Source of the DNA: CBDDEC01 sp965198045
GTDB taxonomy: Bacteria > Chloroflexota > Dehalococcoidia > UBA2979
NCBI GenBank assembly: GCA_965198045.1
Contig: CBDAOL010000010.1
Span: 62,001 to 126,000 of the forward strand
DNA length: 64,000 nt
Direction: 5' to 3'
Shown here: positions 18,289 to 27,206 of the stretch, in pieces
Position numbering within the stretch: position 1 is the first letter of the stretch
Layout of the letters: the number at the start of each line of letters is the position of its first letter
Program-made: the position numbers and the translations under genes
The notes under the pieces: model-generated
What the model was told of the DNA's origin: nothing
What the model saw: only the letters and a program-made list of their open reading frames with translations
Database searches by the model: none

Positions 18289-19640
18289 ATGGCCCAGCAG
18301 TCGCGCCAGATGTCACTCTTCGGTTCCTGCAGGCGCAGAACTGCACGACGATCCCCGCTTCGTGGCGGCATCCCGAAGCGCGCACCGATTCGATGTCGCC
18401 CGATTACTACCGCCACATCGCGAGCGTCCTCGAGCGCGGGCGCTTCGACCTCGGGTTCTTCGACGACCGGCTGGCGATGCCGGACATGTACGGCGGGGAC
18501 CACGCGCACACCGTGGAACACGGCATCCGCTGCGTGAAAATGGACCCGGTCACGGTGCTCATGACCATGGCCATGGCCAGGAGCCACCTCGGGCTCGGCG
18601 CGACCTACTCGACGACGTACTACGAGCCGTTTCACGTCGCGCGCGTGTTCGCCACGGTCGACCTGATGACGGAAGGGCGCGCGGCCTGGAATGTCGTCAC
18701 GTCGCTCAACGACAACGAGGCGCGGAACATGGGCCGCGCGCAACACCTCGGCCACGATGAGCGCTACGACCAGGCCGACGAGTTCATGGAGATCGTGCTG
18801 GGTCACTGGAACTCGTGGGACGACGACGCGGTGCTCTACGACAAGGTGAACTAGCGCTTCGCCGACCCCTCGAAGGTGCGCCGGCTGGACTACGAGGGCG
18901 AGCACTACCGCTCGCGCGGGCCGTTCACGGTGCCACGCTCGAGGCAGGGCCACCCGGTCGTGATCCAGGCGGGACAGAGCGAGCGCGGGCGCGCGTTCGC
19001 GGCGCGCTGGGGCGAGCTGCTCTTCGTCGGCTTCGGCACCGTCGAGCACGGCCGCGAGCAGTATCGGAAGCTCAAGGACGCCGCGGCCTCGTTCGGCCGC
19101 GATCCAGACCAGATGAAGATCACGACCATCGCCTTCCCCGTCGTCCGCGAGACGCACGACGAGGCGGTCGAGAAGAAGGCCGTCTATGACGAGTTGCCCA
19201 AGGAGATCGACCAGCTCTCGCTGCTGTCCGAGGCGCTGAACTTCGACTTTGGCTCGAAGCCGCCCGATGAGCCCTTCACCGACGAGGAACTGGCGGACCT
19301 CGACGGCATGCAGACGATCCGTGACGGCGTGCTCCGCCGCTCGGGCATCGAGCACCTCAGCGTCCGCGACTTCGTGCGCGTCTCCGGCCGTGGCCGCGTC
19401 GGCGACGCCTGGGTCGGTTCGGCGACGGAAATTGCGGACCAGATGGAGGAGTGGTTCACCGCCCCCGCCTGCGACGGCTTCGTGATCGCGCCGTCCTGGA
19501 TACCTGGCTCGTTCGAGGACTTCGTCGACCTCGTCGTCCCCGAGCTGCAGCGCCGCGGGCTCTTCCGCACGGAGTACAGCGGTACGACGCTGCGTGACCA
19601 CCTCGGCCTGCGGATCCCGGCGACGGCGCCGGTGCCGTAG
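18289..19640 (+). pseudogene. LLM-class (NtaA/SnaA/DszA-like) monooxygenase, interrupted
   Basis: A flavin-dependent monooxygenase of about 450 residues belonging to the large LLM subgroup (WRHPEARTDSM, ERGRFDLGFFDDRLAMPDMYGG, NVVTSLNDNEARNMG, GHPVVIQAGQSERGR, ADQMEEWF, VPELQRRGLFRTEYSG). Two lesions break it: a missing base near 18325 (FGFLQAQNCTT restored) and an in-frame TAG at 18852-18854 inside DKVN-RFADPSKV. Either stops normal synthesis. The rest is well conserved, so this is recent decay or sequence error. Confidence 0.75.
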
Positions 19641-19644
19641 CGCG

Positions 19645-20427
19645 CTACTCGACGAGTCGCCCCTCGATACGCGCGAGGCTGCTGGGCGCAACACCGTTGT
19701 CCGTCAGGAATTGGCGTGGGCCGCCAAACTGCGCTCGGAACAACTCGAGGAAGTGCGTGATGCTGTCTCGTCGCACGCCGAATGCGGCGCGCCGGCGTGC
19801 CTCGCTCATCTCGTCGACCGGGTTGCCCTGCGCTCGTGACCAGTCCGCGAGGCGGTCGCGAGCCAGGTTCGAGAGGTCGTAGTCGTCCGCGATCACCTCG
19901 TCGTTGACGCCGAGCAGCGAGAGCAGCAGCGCCACGGAGATGCCGGTGCGGTCCTTGCCGGCCGTGCAGTAGAGCACCGGCGCGCCCGAGGCCTCGGCGA
20001 TCGTGTCGAAGACGGCGGCCAACCGGTCGGGCCGCCTCAGCACAAAAAACTCGAGGTAGATCTCGGCGGACCGCCGCGGGCCCGGACGATCCGGCGCATA
20101 GTTCCGCATCTCCTCGAGCAACTCGCTGTAGCTGCTATCACCGCCGTGCAGCGAGTGGTTGCGATAGTCGACGCCCTCGCTCTGCAGCGCTGGCGAAGCG
20201 GCTCCGACGCGGGCGTTGCCCTCCGTGGGGTGGCGGAGGTCGATCAGCGTGCTGACCCCGAGGTCAGCGGCGAGCTGTCGCGCCTCCTGCGGGCCCATGT
20301 CGTCCAGCTGGCCGGAGCGGTAGAGCTGACGCCAGCGGACGTGGCGACCGTCGCCTGTCGGGTAGCCGCCGATGTCGCGGAAGTTGCCCGCGCCTTCGAG
20401 CTCGATGTGTCGGTCGTACTCGGCCAC
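19645..20427 (-). CDS. tyrosine-protein phosphatase, Y_phosphatase3 type
   Basis: A 260-residue cytoplasmic phosphatase with the start signature NFRDIGGYPT, a general-acid region (STLIDLRHPTE) and the P-loop C-x5-R (LYCTAGKDRTGIS), where Cys is the nucleophile and Arg binds phosphate. The extra Lys-Asp in the loop is typical of the PtpB-like bacterial group, which act on phosphotyrosine or phosphoinositides. It is convergent with the LLM gene; the stops are four bases apart. Confidence 0.9.
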   Translation of the reverse strand: MAEYDRHIELEGAGNFRDIGGYPTGDGRHVRWRQLYRSGQLDDMGPQEARQLAADLGVSTLIDLRHPTEGNARVGAASPALQSEGVDYRNHSLHGGDSSYSELLEEMRNYAPDRPGPRRSAEIYLEFFVLRRPDRLAAVFDTIAEASGAPVLYCTAGKDRTGISVALLLSLLGVNDEVIADDYDLSNLARDRLADWSRAQGNPVDEMSEARRRAAFGVRRDSITHFLELFRAQFGGPRQFLTDNGVAPSSLARIEGRLVE

Positions 20428-20529
20428 GGGCCCTCCGCTTCGTATCGTCGAGACCGCATGCTAGGGCTCGCGGCGAGTAGCATCGAGGAGCCACGCCCCA
20501 TGGCAGCCTCCCCGAGGAGTGAGCGAGCG

Positions 20530-21585
20530 ATGACGAGCGACGGCGCGCCCGGATCCTACGGCGACGCGCATCGGCGGCGGCCCACCGGAACGTCGCTCGG
20601 GCCGGACGTGACGTTCCTGGGCGTGCCCCGGGCGTCGCTCGATGACCCCTCGACGTTCGCCGAAGCCGACGTGGTGATCATCGGCGCGCCGTTCGACGGG
20701 GGGACGAGTTACCGCGCTGGTGCGCGCTTCGGCCCGAACGCCATTCGCACGACGGACTACCTCCCGCACACCGGCTACCGGCCGCACCTCGCACTCGGCG
20801 TGGACCCGCTGGGCGCGCTCAACGTCGTCGATGCGGGCGACGCCTACATGCCCAGCGGCAACATCGACCTCAGCCTCGCCAATCTCGAGGAGGCGGTCGC
20901 GACCATCGCCACCTCAGGCGCGATCCCGGTGACGCTCGGCGGCGACCACTCGATCGCGTACCCGGACGTCCTAGGCGTCGCGCGCCACCTCGGCGATGGC
21001 CGTGTCTCGGTCGTGCACTTCGACGCGCACGCCGACACCGGCGAGGGCCAGCCGGGGCTGCTCTACGGCCACGGTGCGCCGATGCGGCGGCTGATCGAAT
21101 CAGGCGCAGCGCGGGGCGACCGCTTCCTCCAGATCGGCCTCCGCGGCTACTGGCCGGACCCCCCGATCCTCGAATGGATGGCCGAGCAGCGCATGCGCTG
21201 GTACGAGATGACGGAGGTCGTGGAACGGGGCCTCGACACCTGCCTGGACGAGGCGTTCGTGACCGCGGTCGACGACTGCGACGCCGTCTTCCTCTCGGTC
21301 GATGTGGACGTGGTCGACCCCGGCATGGCGCCGGGCACCGGCACACCCGAACCCGGCGGCCTGACGTCGCGCCAACTCCTCGACGCCGTCCGTCGCTGTG
21401 CGATGGAGTTGCCGATCGCCGGCCTCGACGTGGTCGAGGTGGCGCCGGCGTACGACGGTCCCGGCCAGGTGACCGCCGCTCTCGGCAACCGCATCGTCCT
21501 CGAGGTGTTGAGCGGCATCGCCTGGCGTCGCGCGCAGAGCGATACAGAGAGCGGCGCCGAGAGCGGCGCCGAGACGGACGGTTAG
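20530..21585 (+). CDS. ureohydrolase (agmatinase/arginase family)
   Basis: A 351-residue Mn-dependent ureohydrolase with all metal-binding motifs: LGGDHSIAYP, VVHFDAHADTG and LSVDVDVVDPGMAPGTGTPEPGG. These enzymes release urea from agmatine, arginine or related guanidines; agmatinase-like sequence is the best fit, but newer guanidino-acid hydrolases cannot be excluded. ATG 20530 lies after GAGGAG; ATG 20500 is an alternative. The next gene starts on its stop codon (TAGTG). Confidence 0.85.
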   Translation: MTSDGAPGSYGDAHRRRPTGTSLGPDVTFLGVPRASLDDPSTFAEADVVIIGAPFDGGTSYRAGARFGPNAIRTTDYLPHTGYRPHLALGVDPLGALNVVDAGDAYMPSGNIDLSLANLEEAVATIATSGAIPVTLGGDHSIAYPDVLGVARHLGDGRVSVVHFDAHADTGEGQPGLLYGHGAPMRRLIESGAARGDRFLQIGLRGYWPDPPILEWMAEQRMRWYEMTEVVERGLDTCLDEAFVTAVDDCDAVFLSVDVDVVDPGMAPGTGTPEPGGLTSRQLLDAVRRCAMELPIAGLDVVEVAPAYDGPGQVTAALGNRIVLEVLSGIAWRRAQSDTESGAESGAETDG

Positions 21586-22375
21586 TGCCCGCCCACCCGC
21601 AACGCGACGAAGTGATCGCGACCGTCCGCGGTTGGGACCGCCAGGCGCACCCCGCGATGGGCTGGCGCTACCGGCGCCTCTCCGTCGGGCACTACCGCTG
21701 GCACGACATGGACCCCGACCGCAGCTGGGCGTGGGTGACCCTCGAGGGCGACTTCACCGACGACGACGGCGTGCTGCTCGCGATCGACGAGGAGTGCGGC
21801 GAGTGGCCCATCCCGCGCCTCCGCATCGACGCCGCAGACCTGAACGCGGCGCTCGGCCCTCGGCTGCTCGCGCGCGGTTGGAGTGTCGGCGGCAACGTGA
21901 TGCTCGCCTGGGTCGGCGACGCGCCGGAGCAGACGATGGCCGCGGGCATCGAGATCGACGAGAGGCCGGACCTCGAGGAGTGGTCGGTGACGAAGCTACG
22001 CGGGTTCAGCGAGGACGATGCGGAGCCCACCGCGCAGCGGCTTCGCAACGAGCTCGGGCTGCGCCGTGCCGAGATGCCGGGCGGCATCCTACGGCTGCGG
22101 CTCGCGCGTCGAGGGCGAGCCGGTCGCTGTCATCGGCTGGTACGACGGCGACGACGGCGACACGGACCTCTTCAACCTCGCGACCCGGCTCGACTGGCGT
22201 GGGCGCGGCATCGCGAGACAGCTGCTGACCTCGTGCTGTTGCGAACGCCCTCGCGGCCGGCGCACGGTCTGTCGTGATCGGCACGGATGTCGATGACACA
22301 CCGCAGGACTGGTACCGGCGGCTGGGGTTCAGCGACGAGCTGTTCACGACCTGGACGTACACCCCGCCGCCCTGA
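21585..22375 (+). pseudogene. GNAT acetyltransferase, two frameshifts
   Basis: A protein of about 262 residues whose start GTG overlaps the ureohydrolase stop. The N-terminal part reads GWRYRRLSVGHYRWHDMDPDRSW. The GNAT core then appears in a second frame after ~22095 (GEPVAVIGWYDGDDGD, LDWRGRGIARQLL) and the end in a third after ~22235 (SVVIGTDVDDTPQDWYRRLGF) to TGA 22375. Each shift is one extra base. Repairing both gives a normal GNAT. Confidence 0.7.
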
Positions 22376-22436
22376 CCTCGACGCGCGCGCTTCCGCTACG
22401 CTGCGCGTCCAGCAGAGGGCAGCGGAGGCGAACAGC

Positions 22437-23321
22437 ATGGTCGACGGGCCGATCGGATTCATCGGAACGGGCAACATCGGCGGGCCGATGGCCACCAACC
22501 TCGTACGCGCCGGGCATGAGCTGCGCGTCTTCGACCTGAATCCCGCGCGCATCGAGTCGCTCGTCGAACTCGGCGCGGAGCCCGGTGGTTCGGTCCTCGA
22601 GATCACCGAGACCTGTCCGACGATCATCACTTCGCTGCCAGGGCCGCCCGAGGTCGAGGAGGTGCTGCTGGGCGAGGGCGGAATCCTCGAGGGCGCCGGC
22701 GCCGGCACGATCTACGTCGACCTCTCGACCAACCTGCCCTCGACGGTACAGCGGCTCGCGGCCGCCGCAGCCGAACGTGGCGTCACCATGCTCGACGCCC
22801 CGGTCAGCGGCGGTGTGCCGCGCGCGATCGAGGGCACGCTGGCGGTCATGGTCGGCGGCGACGAGGCCGCGTTCGAAACCTGCCGGCCGCTGTTCGAGGC
22901 GATCGGCGACCACGTTTTCCACATGGGCGCATCTGGCCAGGGCTCGCTCATCAAGCTCGTCAACAACATGGTCGCGCTGAGCGCGCGCCAGATGGTCGTC
23001 GAGGGTCTGGCGCTGGCCCGCAGCGCCGGCCTCGATCCGAGGCGAGCACACGAGGTGATGAGCGTCAGCTCCTCCGGCCGCTATGTCGGCGGCGCGCAGC
23101 GGATCCTCGACGGCGAATTCGATTCGCCGACGTTCACGCTGCGGCTCGCGCGCAAGGACCTGGGCCTGGCGATCGAGGTCGGGCGCGAGGCCGGTCTGCC
23201 GACTCCGCTCGTAGCGGCCGCACACGACAACCTCACGCGCGCCCTCGGCAGCGGCCACGGTGAACTCGGCCCGGATGCGGCGATGCTTGTCTACGAGGCT
23301 GGGAGCGGACTCGACGGGTAG
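22437..23321 (+). CDS. beta-hydroxyacid dehydrogenase (3-hydroxyisobutyrate dehydrogenase-like)
   Basis: A 294-residue NAD(P)-dependent dehydrogenase. The N-terminal Rossmann motif is IGFIGTGNIGGPMATNL, followed by the substrate loop (DAPVSGGVPRAIEGTLAVMVGG) and the catalytic Lys helix (GQGSLIKLVNNMV). This family oxidises 3-hydroxyisobutyrate, tartronate semialdehyde or related acids. GGAGG precedes ATG 22437. Confidence 0.88.
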   Translation: MVDGPIGFIGTGNIGGPMATNLVRAGHELRVFDLNPARIESLVELGAEPGGSVLEITETCPTIITSLPGPPEVEEVLLGEGGILEGAGAGTIYVDLSTNLPSTVQRLAAAAAERGVTMLDAPVSGGVPRAIEGTLAVMVGGDEAAFETCRPLFEAIGDHVFHMGASGQGSLIKLVNNMVALSARQMVVEGLALARSAGLDPRRAHEVMSVSSSGRYVGGAQRILDGEFDSPTFTLRLARKDLGLAIEVGREAGLPTPLVAAAHDNLTRALGSGHGELGPDAAMLVYEAGSGLDG

Positions 23322-23324
23322 CGT

Positions 23325-24023
23325 TCAGCCCTCGACGGCGGACGGCGTCGGCGCTCCAGCCGCTTCGTCCGCTTCTTCGTCCTCGACGAGCTGGACGACG
23401 CGGACGAACTCTTCGGCCGCGGCGATGTCGCCCTCGACGATGAGGTCGCCGGCAGCCGCCGCTTCGGCGACGGGGCGTCCAAGCATGAGCAGTTCGGTGA
23501 AGGCGACGGCCGTGCCCTTCATGCGCACGTCCGGGTCCGTCGGGCTGCCCTCTTCGACCTCGAAGCGGCCGGGGCCGAGTTCGACGGTAATCGGCTGGTC
23601 TTCGAAGTCGAGGCCGATCGTGTAGTCAGCGCGTGGGTTGCGGTCGAGGACGAGGAAGTAACGGCTGCGCAGGGCCTCGGCGATCTGGGCCGGGTCGAAG
23701 TCCTGCTCCGGGAGGAACTGCATCCCCCACCTGCCGAGCTCGATCAGCGTCGGGCCGAGGCCTCGTCCGGCAGCGGTCAGCTCGTACACCGTCGAGGCGG
23801 CCGGCGGCGGCAGCTCGTGCTTTTCGACGAGCCCCATCTCGACCAGCCCCTTGAGGCGGCTGGCGAGGATGTTGGTGCCGATGCCGGGCAGGCCCGTCTG
23901 CAGGTCGGAGTAGCGTCGAGGTCCCGCGAGCAAGTCGCGGACGATCAGCAGCGTCCAGCGCTCGCCGAGTCGTTCGAGCGCCAGCGCCATCGGGCAGTAC
24001 TGGCCGTATTCCTTCGTTCCCAT
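23325..24023 (-). CDS. HxlR-family regulator fused to SCP2-like domain
   Basis: A 232-residue repressor-type protein. Residues 1-105 form the HxlR winged helix (CPMALALERLGERWTLLIVRDLL, LASRLKGLVEMGLV), with a Cys near residue 10 that in relatives can sense thiol-reactive or redox signals. Residues ~110-215 resemble an SCP2 sterol-carrier fold (GLDFEDQPITVELGPGRFEVE, DPDVRMKGTAVAFTELL), a possible hydrophobic ligand pocket. It is divergent from a DHA2 exporter across an AT-rich operator region and probably controls it. Confidence 0.85.
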   Translation of the reverse strand: MGTKEYGQYCPMALALERLGERWTLLIVRDLLAGPRRYSDLQTGLPGIGTNILASRLKGLVEMGLVEKHELPPPAASTVYELTAAGRGLGPTLIELGRWGMQFLPEQDFDPAQIAEALRSRYFLVLDRNPRADYTIGLDFEDQPITVELGPGRFEVEEGSPTDPDVRMKGTAVAFTELLMLGRPVAEAAAAGDLIVEGDIAAAEEFVRVVQLVEDEEADEAAGAPTPSAVEG

Positions 24024-24194
24024 GTCCGGACTGTAGCTCGTCCTGAACTTTGTTACAAGCGAACACTTGACAAAGTAAAGTAAGGGCTTTAGTTTACTTG
24101 CAGTCTACTTCAAAAAGTGAAGCGAGCCTCGAGGCCGGTCGGAACCGACGGCCGCGGCGAGCAGGCAAAGAAGCAACCAGGGAGAAACAGACGA
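24024..24194. promoter_or_regulatory. divergent promoter/operator for HxlR regulator and DHA2 exporter
   Basis: The AT-rich gap contrasts with the rest of the window. On the + strand TTGACA (24067-24072) and TAGTTT (24090-24095) are 17 bp apart. The spacer and -10 lie inside an inverted repeat, AAGTAAA (24073-24079) and TTTACTT (24093-24099), where a dimeric HxlR protein could block the exporter promoter. Further AAGT/ACTT half-sites flank it (about 24065 and 24107-24119). Confidence 0.6.
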
Positions 24195-25829
24195 ATGGCT
24201 ACCACCACTCTGGACCGCTCCCCCGAGGCACCACCAGCGGCTGATCCGCGACGCTGGTGGTGCCTCGCGGTGATGTCCCTTTCGATTTTCATGATCTTCG
24301 TGGACAACACGGTCGTGAACACGGCAATCCCGTCGATCGCGCGCGACCTCGAGGCTTCGACCAGCGTCCTGCAGTGGGTCGTCGATGGGTACACGCTCGT
24401 TCTCGCCGGGCTGCTGCTCGCTGGCGGCACAATTGGCGACCGCTACGGTCGCCGCCGCTGGATGACGATCGGCATGGTCGTGTTCGGTCTCGCCTCGGTC
24501 GGCGCGGCGCTCTCGGCGAGCGCCGGGACGTTGATCGCGTTCCGCGCGCTGCAGGGCACCGGCGCCGCGCTGGTGATGCCGGCGACGCTATCTATCCTGA
24601 CCGATGTTTTCCCTCGCGAGGAGCGCGCGAAGGCGATCGGCATCTGGACCGGCGTGGGCGGCCTCGGCATCGGCTTCGGGCCGGCGCTGGGCGGCTACCT
24701 GGTCGATCAGCTGAACTGGGCGGCCGTCTTCTGGCTGCACATCCCGGTCGTGGCCATCGCGCTCGTCGGGCTCACCCTGGTCGTCCCGGAGTCGAGCGAC
24801 CGCCGTGCGCGCCGCCTCGATGTGCCGGGCGCCGTGCTCGCCACTGGCGGCCTGCTGGCCATCGTGTACGCCATCATCCAGGGCTCGGAGTCCGGTTGGA
24901 GCTCGCCCCAGATCTTGAGCGCATTCGCCATCGGCATCGGCGCCGTTGTCGCCTTCGCCGTCGTCGAGTTGCGCAGCGACCACCCGATGCTTCCGCTGCG
25001 CTTTTTCCGCGAGCGTGACTTCACGGCCGCGGTGATCATCATCGGCATCATCTTCTTCGCGATGTTCGTGACGTTCTTCTTCCTGACCCAGCTCTTCCAG
25101 CTGGTGCAGGGCCGGAGCCCCTTCGAGGCTGGGCTCCTGATCGTCCCGGTCGCGCTGGCGATGATGGTGGCCGCTCCCATGTCCGGGCTGCTGGTGCAGC
25201 GCGTGGGGCCGCGGCTCCTGCTGCTCGGCTCCATCGCCGCGATGATCGGCGGGATGCTGCTACTGACGCAGCTCGACGCAAACTCGTCGACGCTGCAGGT
25301 CGCAGCCACCCTCTTCTTCTTCGGCGTCGGTGGCGGGCTCGGCATGACGCCGCTGACCGACACGGTGATGGCCGCCGTCCCCGTCGACGATGCCGGCATC
25401 GGCTCCGCCGTGAACGACGTGTCGCGCGAGCTGGGCGGCGCGCTTGGCATCGCCCTCATCGGCGCGATCGTCAACGGGTTCTACCGCTCGAACGTCGAGG
25501 AGGCGCTGGCCGGCCAGGCCTCCGCCGAGCTGATCGAGACTGCCCGCGAGGGCGTGGGCATCGCCACCGTCGCGGCGGCGCAGCTCCCGCCCGAGGTGGC
25601 GGCGACGCTGACCACGGCCGCGAACGAGGCGTTCATCGACGCCATCGGCGCTGGCTTCCTCGTCAGTATCGTGTTCCTCGTGGTCGCGATGGGCGTGGCT
25701 CTGCTGCTCCCGAACCGCATGCGCGCGGAGCAGGCCGAGGGCACACCAGTCCCGGTCGCGGTCACGGCGATGTCGCCCGCGGGAGCGGTGGCAGCCGGCT
25801 CGGTCGCCGCCGAGAGCGACGCCGCTTAG
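24195..25829 (+). CDS. MFS exporter, DHA2 (EmrB/QacA) family, 14 TM
   Basis: A 544-residue proton-driven drug exporter. Motifs are FVDNTVVNTAIPSIARDL in TM1, loop 2-3 motif A (GGTIGDRYGRRRWM) and motif C in TM5 (GPALGGYLVD); length and 14 helices fit DHA2. The first 18 residues are a polar tail. ATG 24195 was chosen because the family homology starts there; the leader after the promoter is about 90 nt. The neighbouring HxlR regulator suggests it is induced by its toxic substrate. Confidence 0.9.
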   Translation: MATTTLDRSPEAPPAADPRRWWCLAVMSLSIFMIFVDNTVVNTAIPSIARDLEASTSVLQWVVDGYTLVLAGLLLAGGTIGDRYGRRRWMTIGMVVFGLASVGAALSASAGTLIAFRALQGTGAALVMPATLSILTDVFPREERAKAIGIWTGVGGLGIGFGPALGGYLVDQLNWAAVFWLHIPVVAIALVGLTLVVPESSDRRARRLDVPGAVLATGGLLAIVYAIIQGSESGWSSPQILSAFAIGIGAVVAFAVVELRSDHPMLPLRFFRERDFTAAVIIIGIIFFAMFVTFFFLTQLFQLVQGRSPFEAGLLIVPVALAMMVAAPMSGLLVQRVGPRLLLLGSIAAMIGGMLLLTQLDANSSTLQVAATLFFFGVGGGLGMTPLTDTVMAAVPVDDAGIGSAVNDVSRELGGALGIALIGAIVNGFYRSNVEEALAGQASAELIETAREGVGIATVAAAQLPPEVAATLTTAANEAFIDAIGAGFLVSIVFLVVAMGVALLLPNRMRAEQAEGTPVPVAVTAMSPAGAVAAGSVAAESDAA

Positions 25830-25875
25830 ACCTCGACGCTTCGCAACAGAGCCACTTCGCATAGCCAACGCGGAT

Positions 25876-25907
25876 ACGACCGCCACCTCCGGGTGGCGGT
25901 CGTTTTT
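25876..25907 (+). terminator. intrinsic terminator after the DHA2 exporter
   Basis: A 12-bp stem (ACGACCGCCACC / GGTGGCGGTCGT), TCCG loop and a T5 tract: a textbook Rho-independent terminator 47 bp past the stop. It also lies next to the convergent cupredoxin gene. Confidence 0.9.
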
Positions 25908-25941
25908 GTGTCCTCATGGCCGTGTCCGCCTCGAGCGGTCG

Positions 25942-27175
25942 CTACTCGACGAATAACGGTGCCGTTCATCGAGGGGTGAATCGAGCACACGAGGTTGAAC
26001 GTGCCCGCGGAGCCGAACTCGTAGACGAAGGACTGGCCGGGGCCGATCAGGTTCGAGTCGAAGGTCGAGCCCTGTTCCTCGGTGACGGTGTGCGGGACGC
26101 CATCGGCGTTGAGCTAGGTGATGCGCTCGCCCGCGGCGATGGTGATCGAGCCGAGCGCGAAGTTCTCGATCGTCACCACCGTGCCGCCTTCGTCGTCGAG
26201 CTGGTCGCGTGTGCTCCGGATCGCCGAGGCCTCCGTCACCGGCGGCACGTTCGGGTTCCACATCGAGAAGACGCCCAGCGGATTGTCGTCGTGGACCCAG
26301 GCGTGAATCATCCACCCGTACTGATCGACGAAGCTGCCACCACGCTCCGCGCAACCCGCGGCGGTCGTGGTCCCGGACTGGATGAACCCGCCGTCGTCCG
26401 TCTCCGCCGCCGAGGACACACCGGCGCCGGTGCAGAGCGCGTAGTGCATGTGCCAGTTGTCCAGCGGGCCCGTGAAGCCGGTCGGGTGCGTGTTGCCGGC
26501 GAGCTGGTACGGCAGAACGAACGAGACGCCAATCAGCCGCCATGCGCCGTCCTCGTCGCGGTCATACATCAGGATCTCCGGTTCGGAGAGCACGAGCCGG
26601 CCATCGATAGTGCGCTGGTAGTTGTTGAAGTGCACGCCCATGTTCTGCACGACGTTCGTCGTCTGGACGTACCCGTCGGCGCGTGCGAGGTCGATGTCGC
26701 TGTAGCGCTCGGTCGCGAGGCGGATCTCGTCGAGCTCCGAGACGAGCGCCCCCACTTCGTCACGCGTCATCTGGAACTCTTCGGGGATCGGTTCGTCCGA
26801 GGCGAGCAGGTCGCGCAGCGCCGGGAGCGACAAACGTGCTCGCACCTGGGCGTCGCGCGGCCCCTCGACGAGCGAGGTGACGATGTCGTCGCCGACGCGC
26901 TCGAAGACGAAGTGCGTGAAGCCGGATGCGCCGCCCGGCAATGCGGGCAGGTCGGTCGGCCGCGCAGCGTCGTTCGTCGCTGGCGCGATGCGCGCAGTGG
27001 AGGTCGGCGCTGTGGTCGCAGCGGCGGCCGCGGCGGCGGTGGCGGTGGCGGTCGGTGTCGAGGGCGCCTCGGTCGGTGGCGCTTGCTCGCCGGCCTCGTC
27101 GCCGCAGGCGAAAGCGAGCGCGGCGGCGGCGATGGCAAGTGCCAGGGTGCCAAGTGCCAGGGTGCGTCTCAGCAT
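25942..27175 (-). pseudogene. lipoprotein with C-terminal cupredoxin domain, interrupted
   Basis: The N-terminus is a signal peptide with lipobox (ALAFAC), then a Thr/Pro/Ala-rich linker (to residue ~65). A ~250-residue conserved region follows (MGVHFNNYQRTIDGRLVLSE, GPLDNWHMHYALCTG, GWMIHAWV) rich in His, then a plastocyanin-like domain (DGVPHTVTEEQG, GTFNLVCSIHPSMNGTV) with type 1 copper ligands H, C, H, M. An in-frame TAG at 26114-26116 stands where the family has Trp (IT-W-LN), and an extra base near 25957 destroys the natural end (VIVE stop at 25942). It would be a cell-surface copper protein if intact. Confidence 0.7.
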
Positions 27176-27206
27176 GAACCGACCCTCCAGAGCAGAGGGT
27201 AGCGCC

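Noticed and set aside
18852..18854. Pyrrolysine at TAG of the LLM enzyme
   Set aside because: The gene also has a separate frameshift, the family is not a methylamine methyltransferase, and TAG ends several normal genes here.
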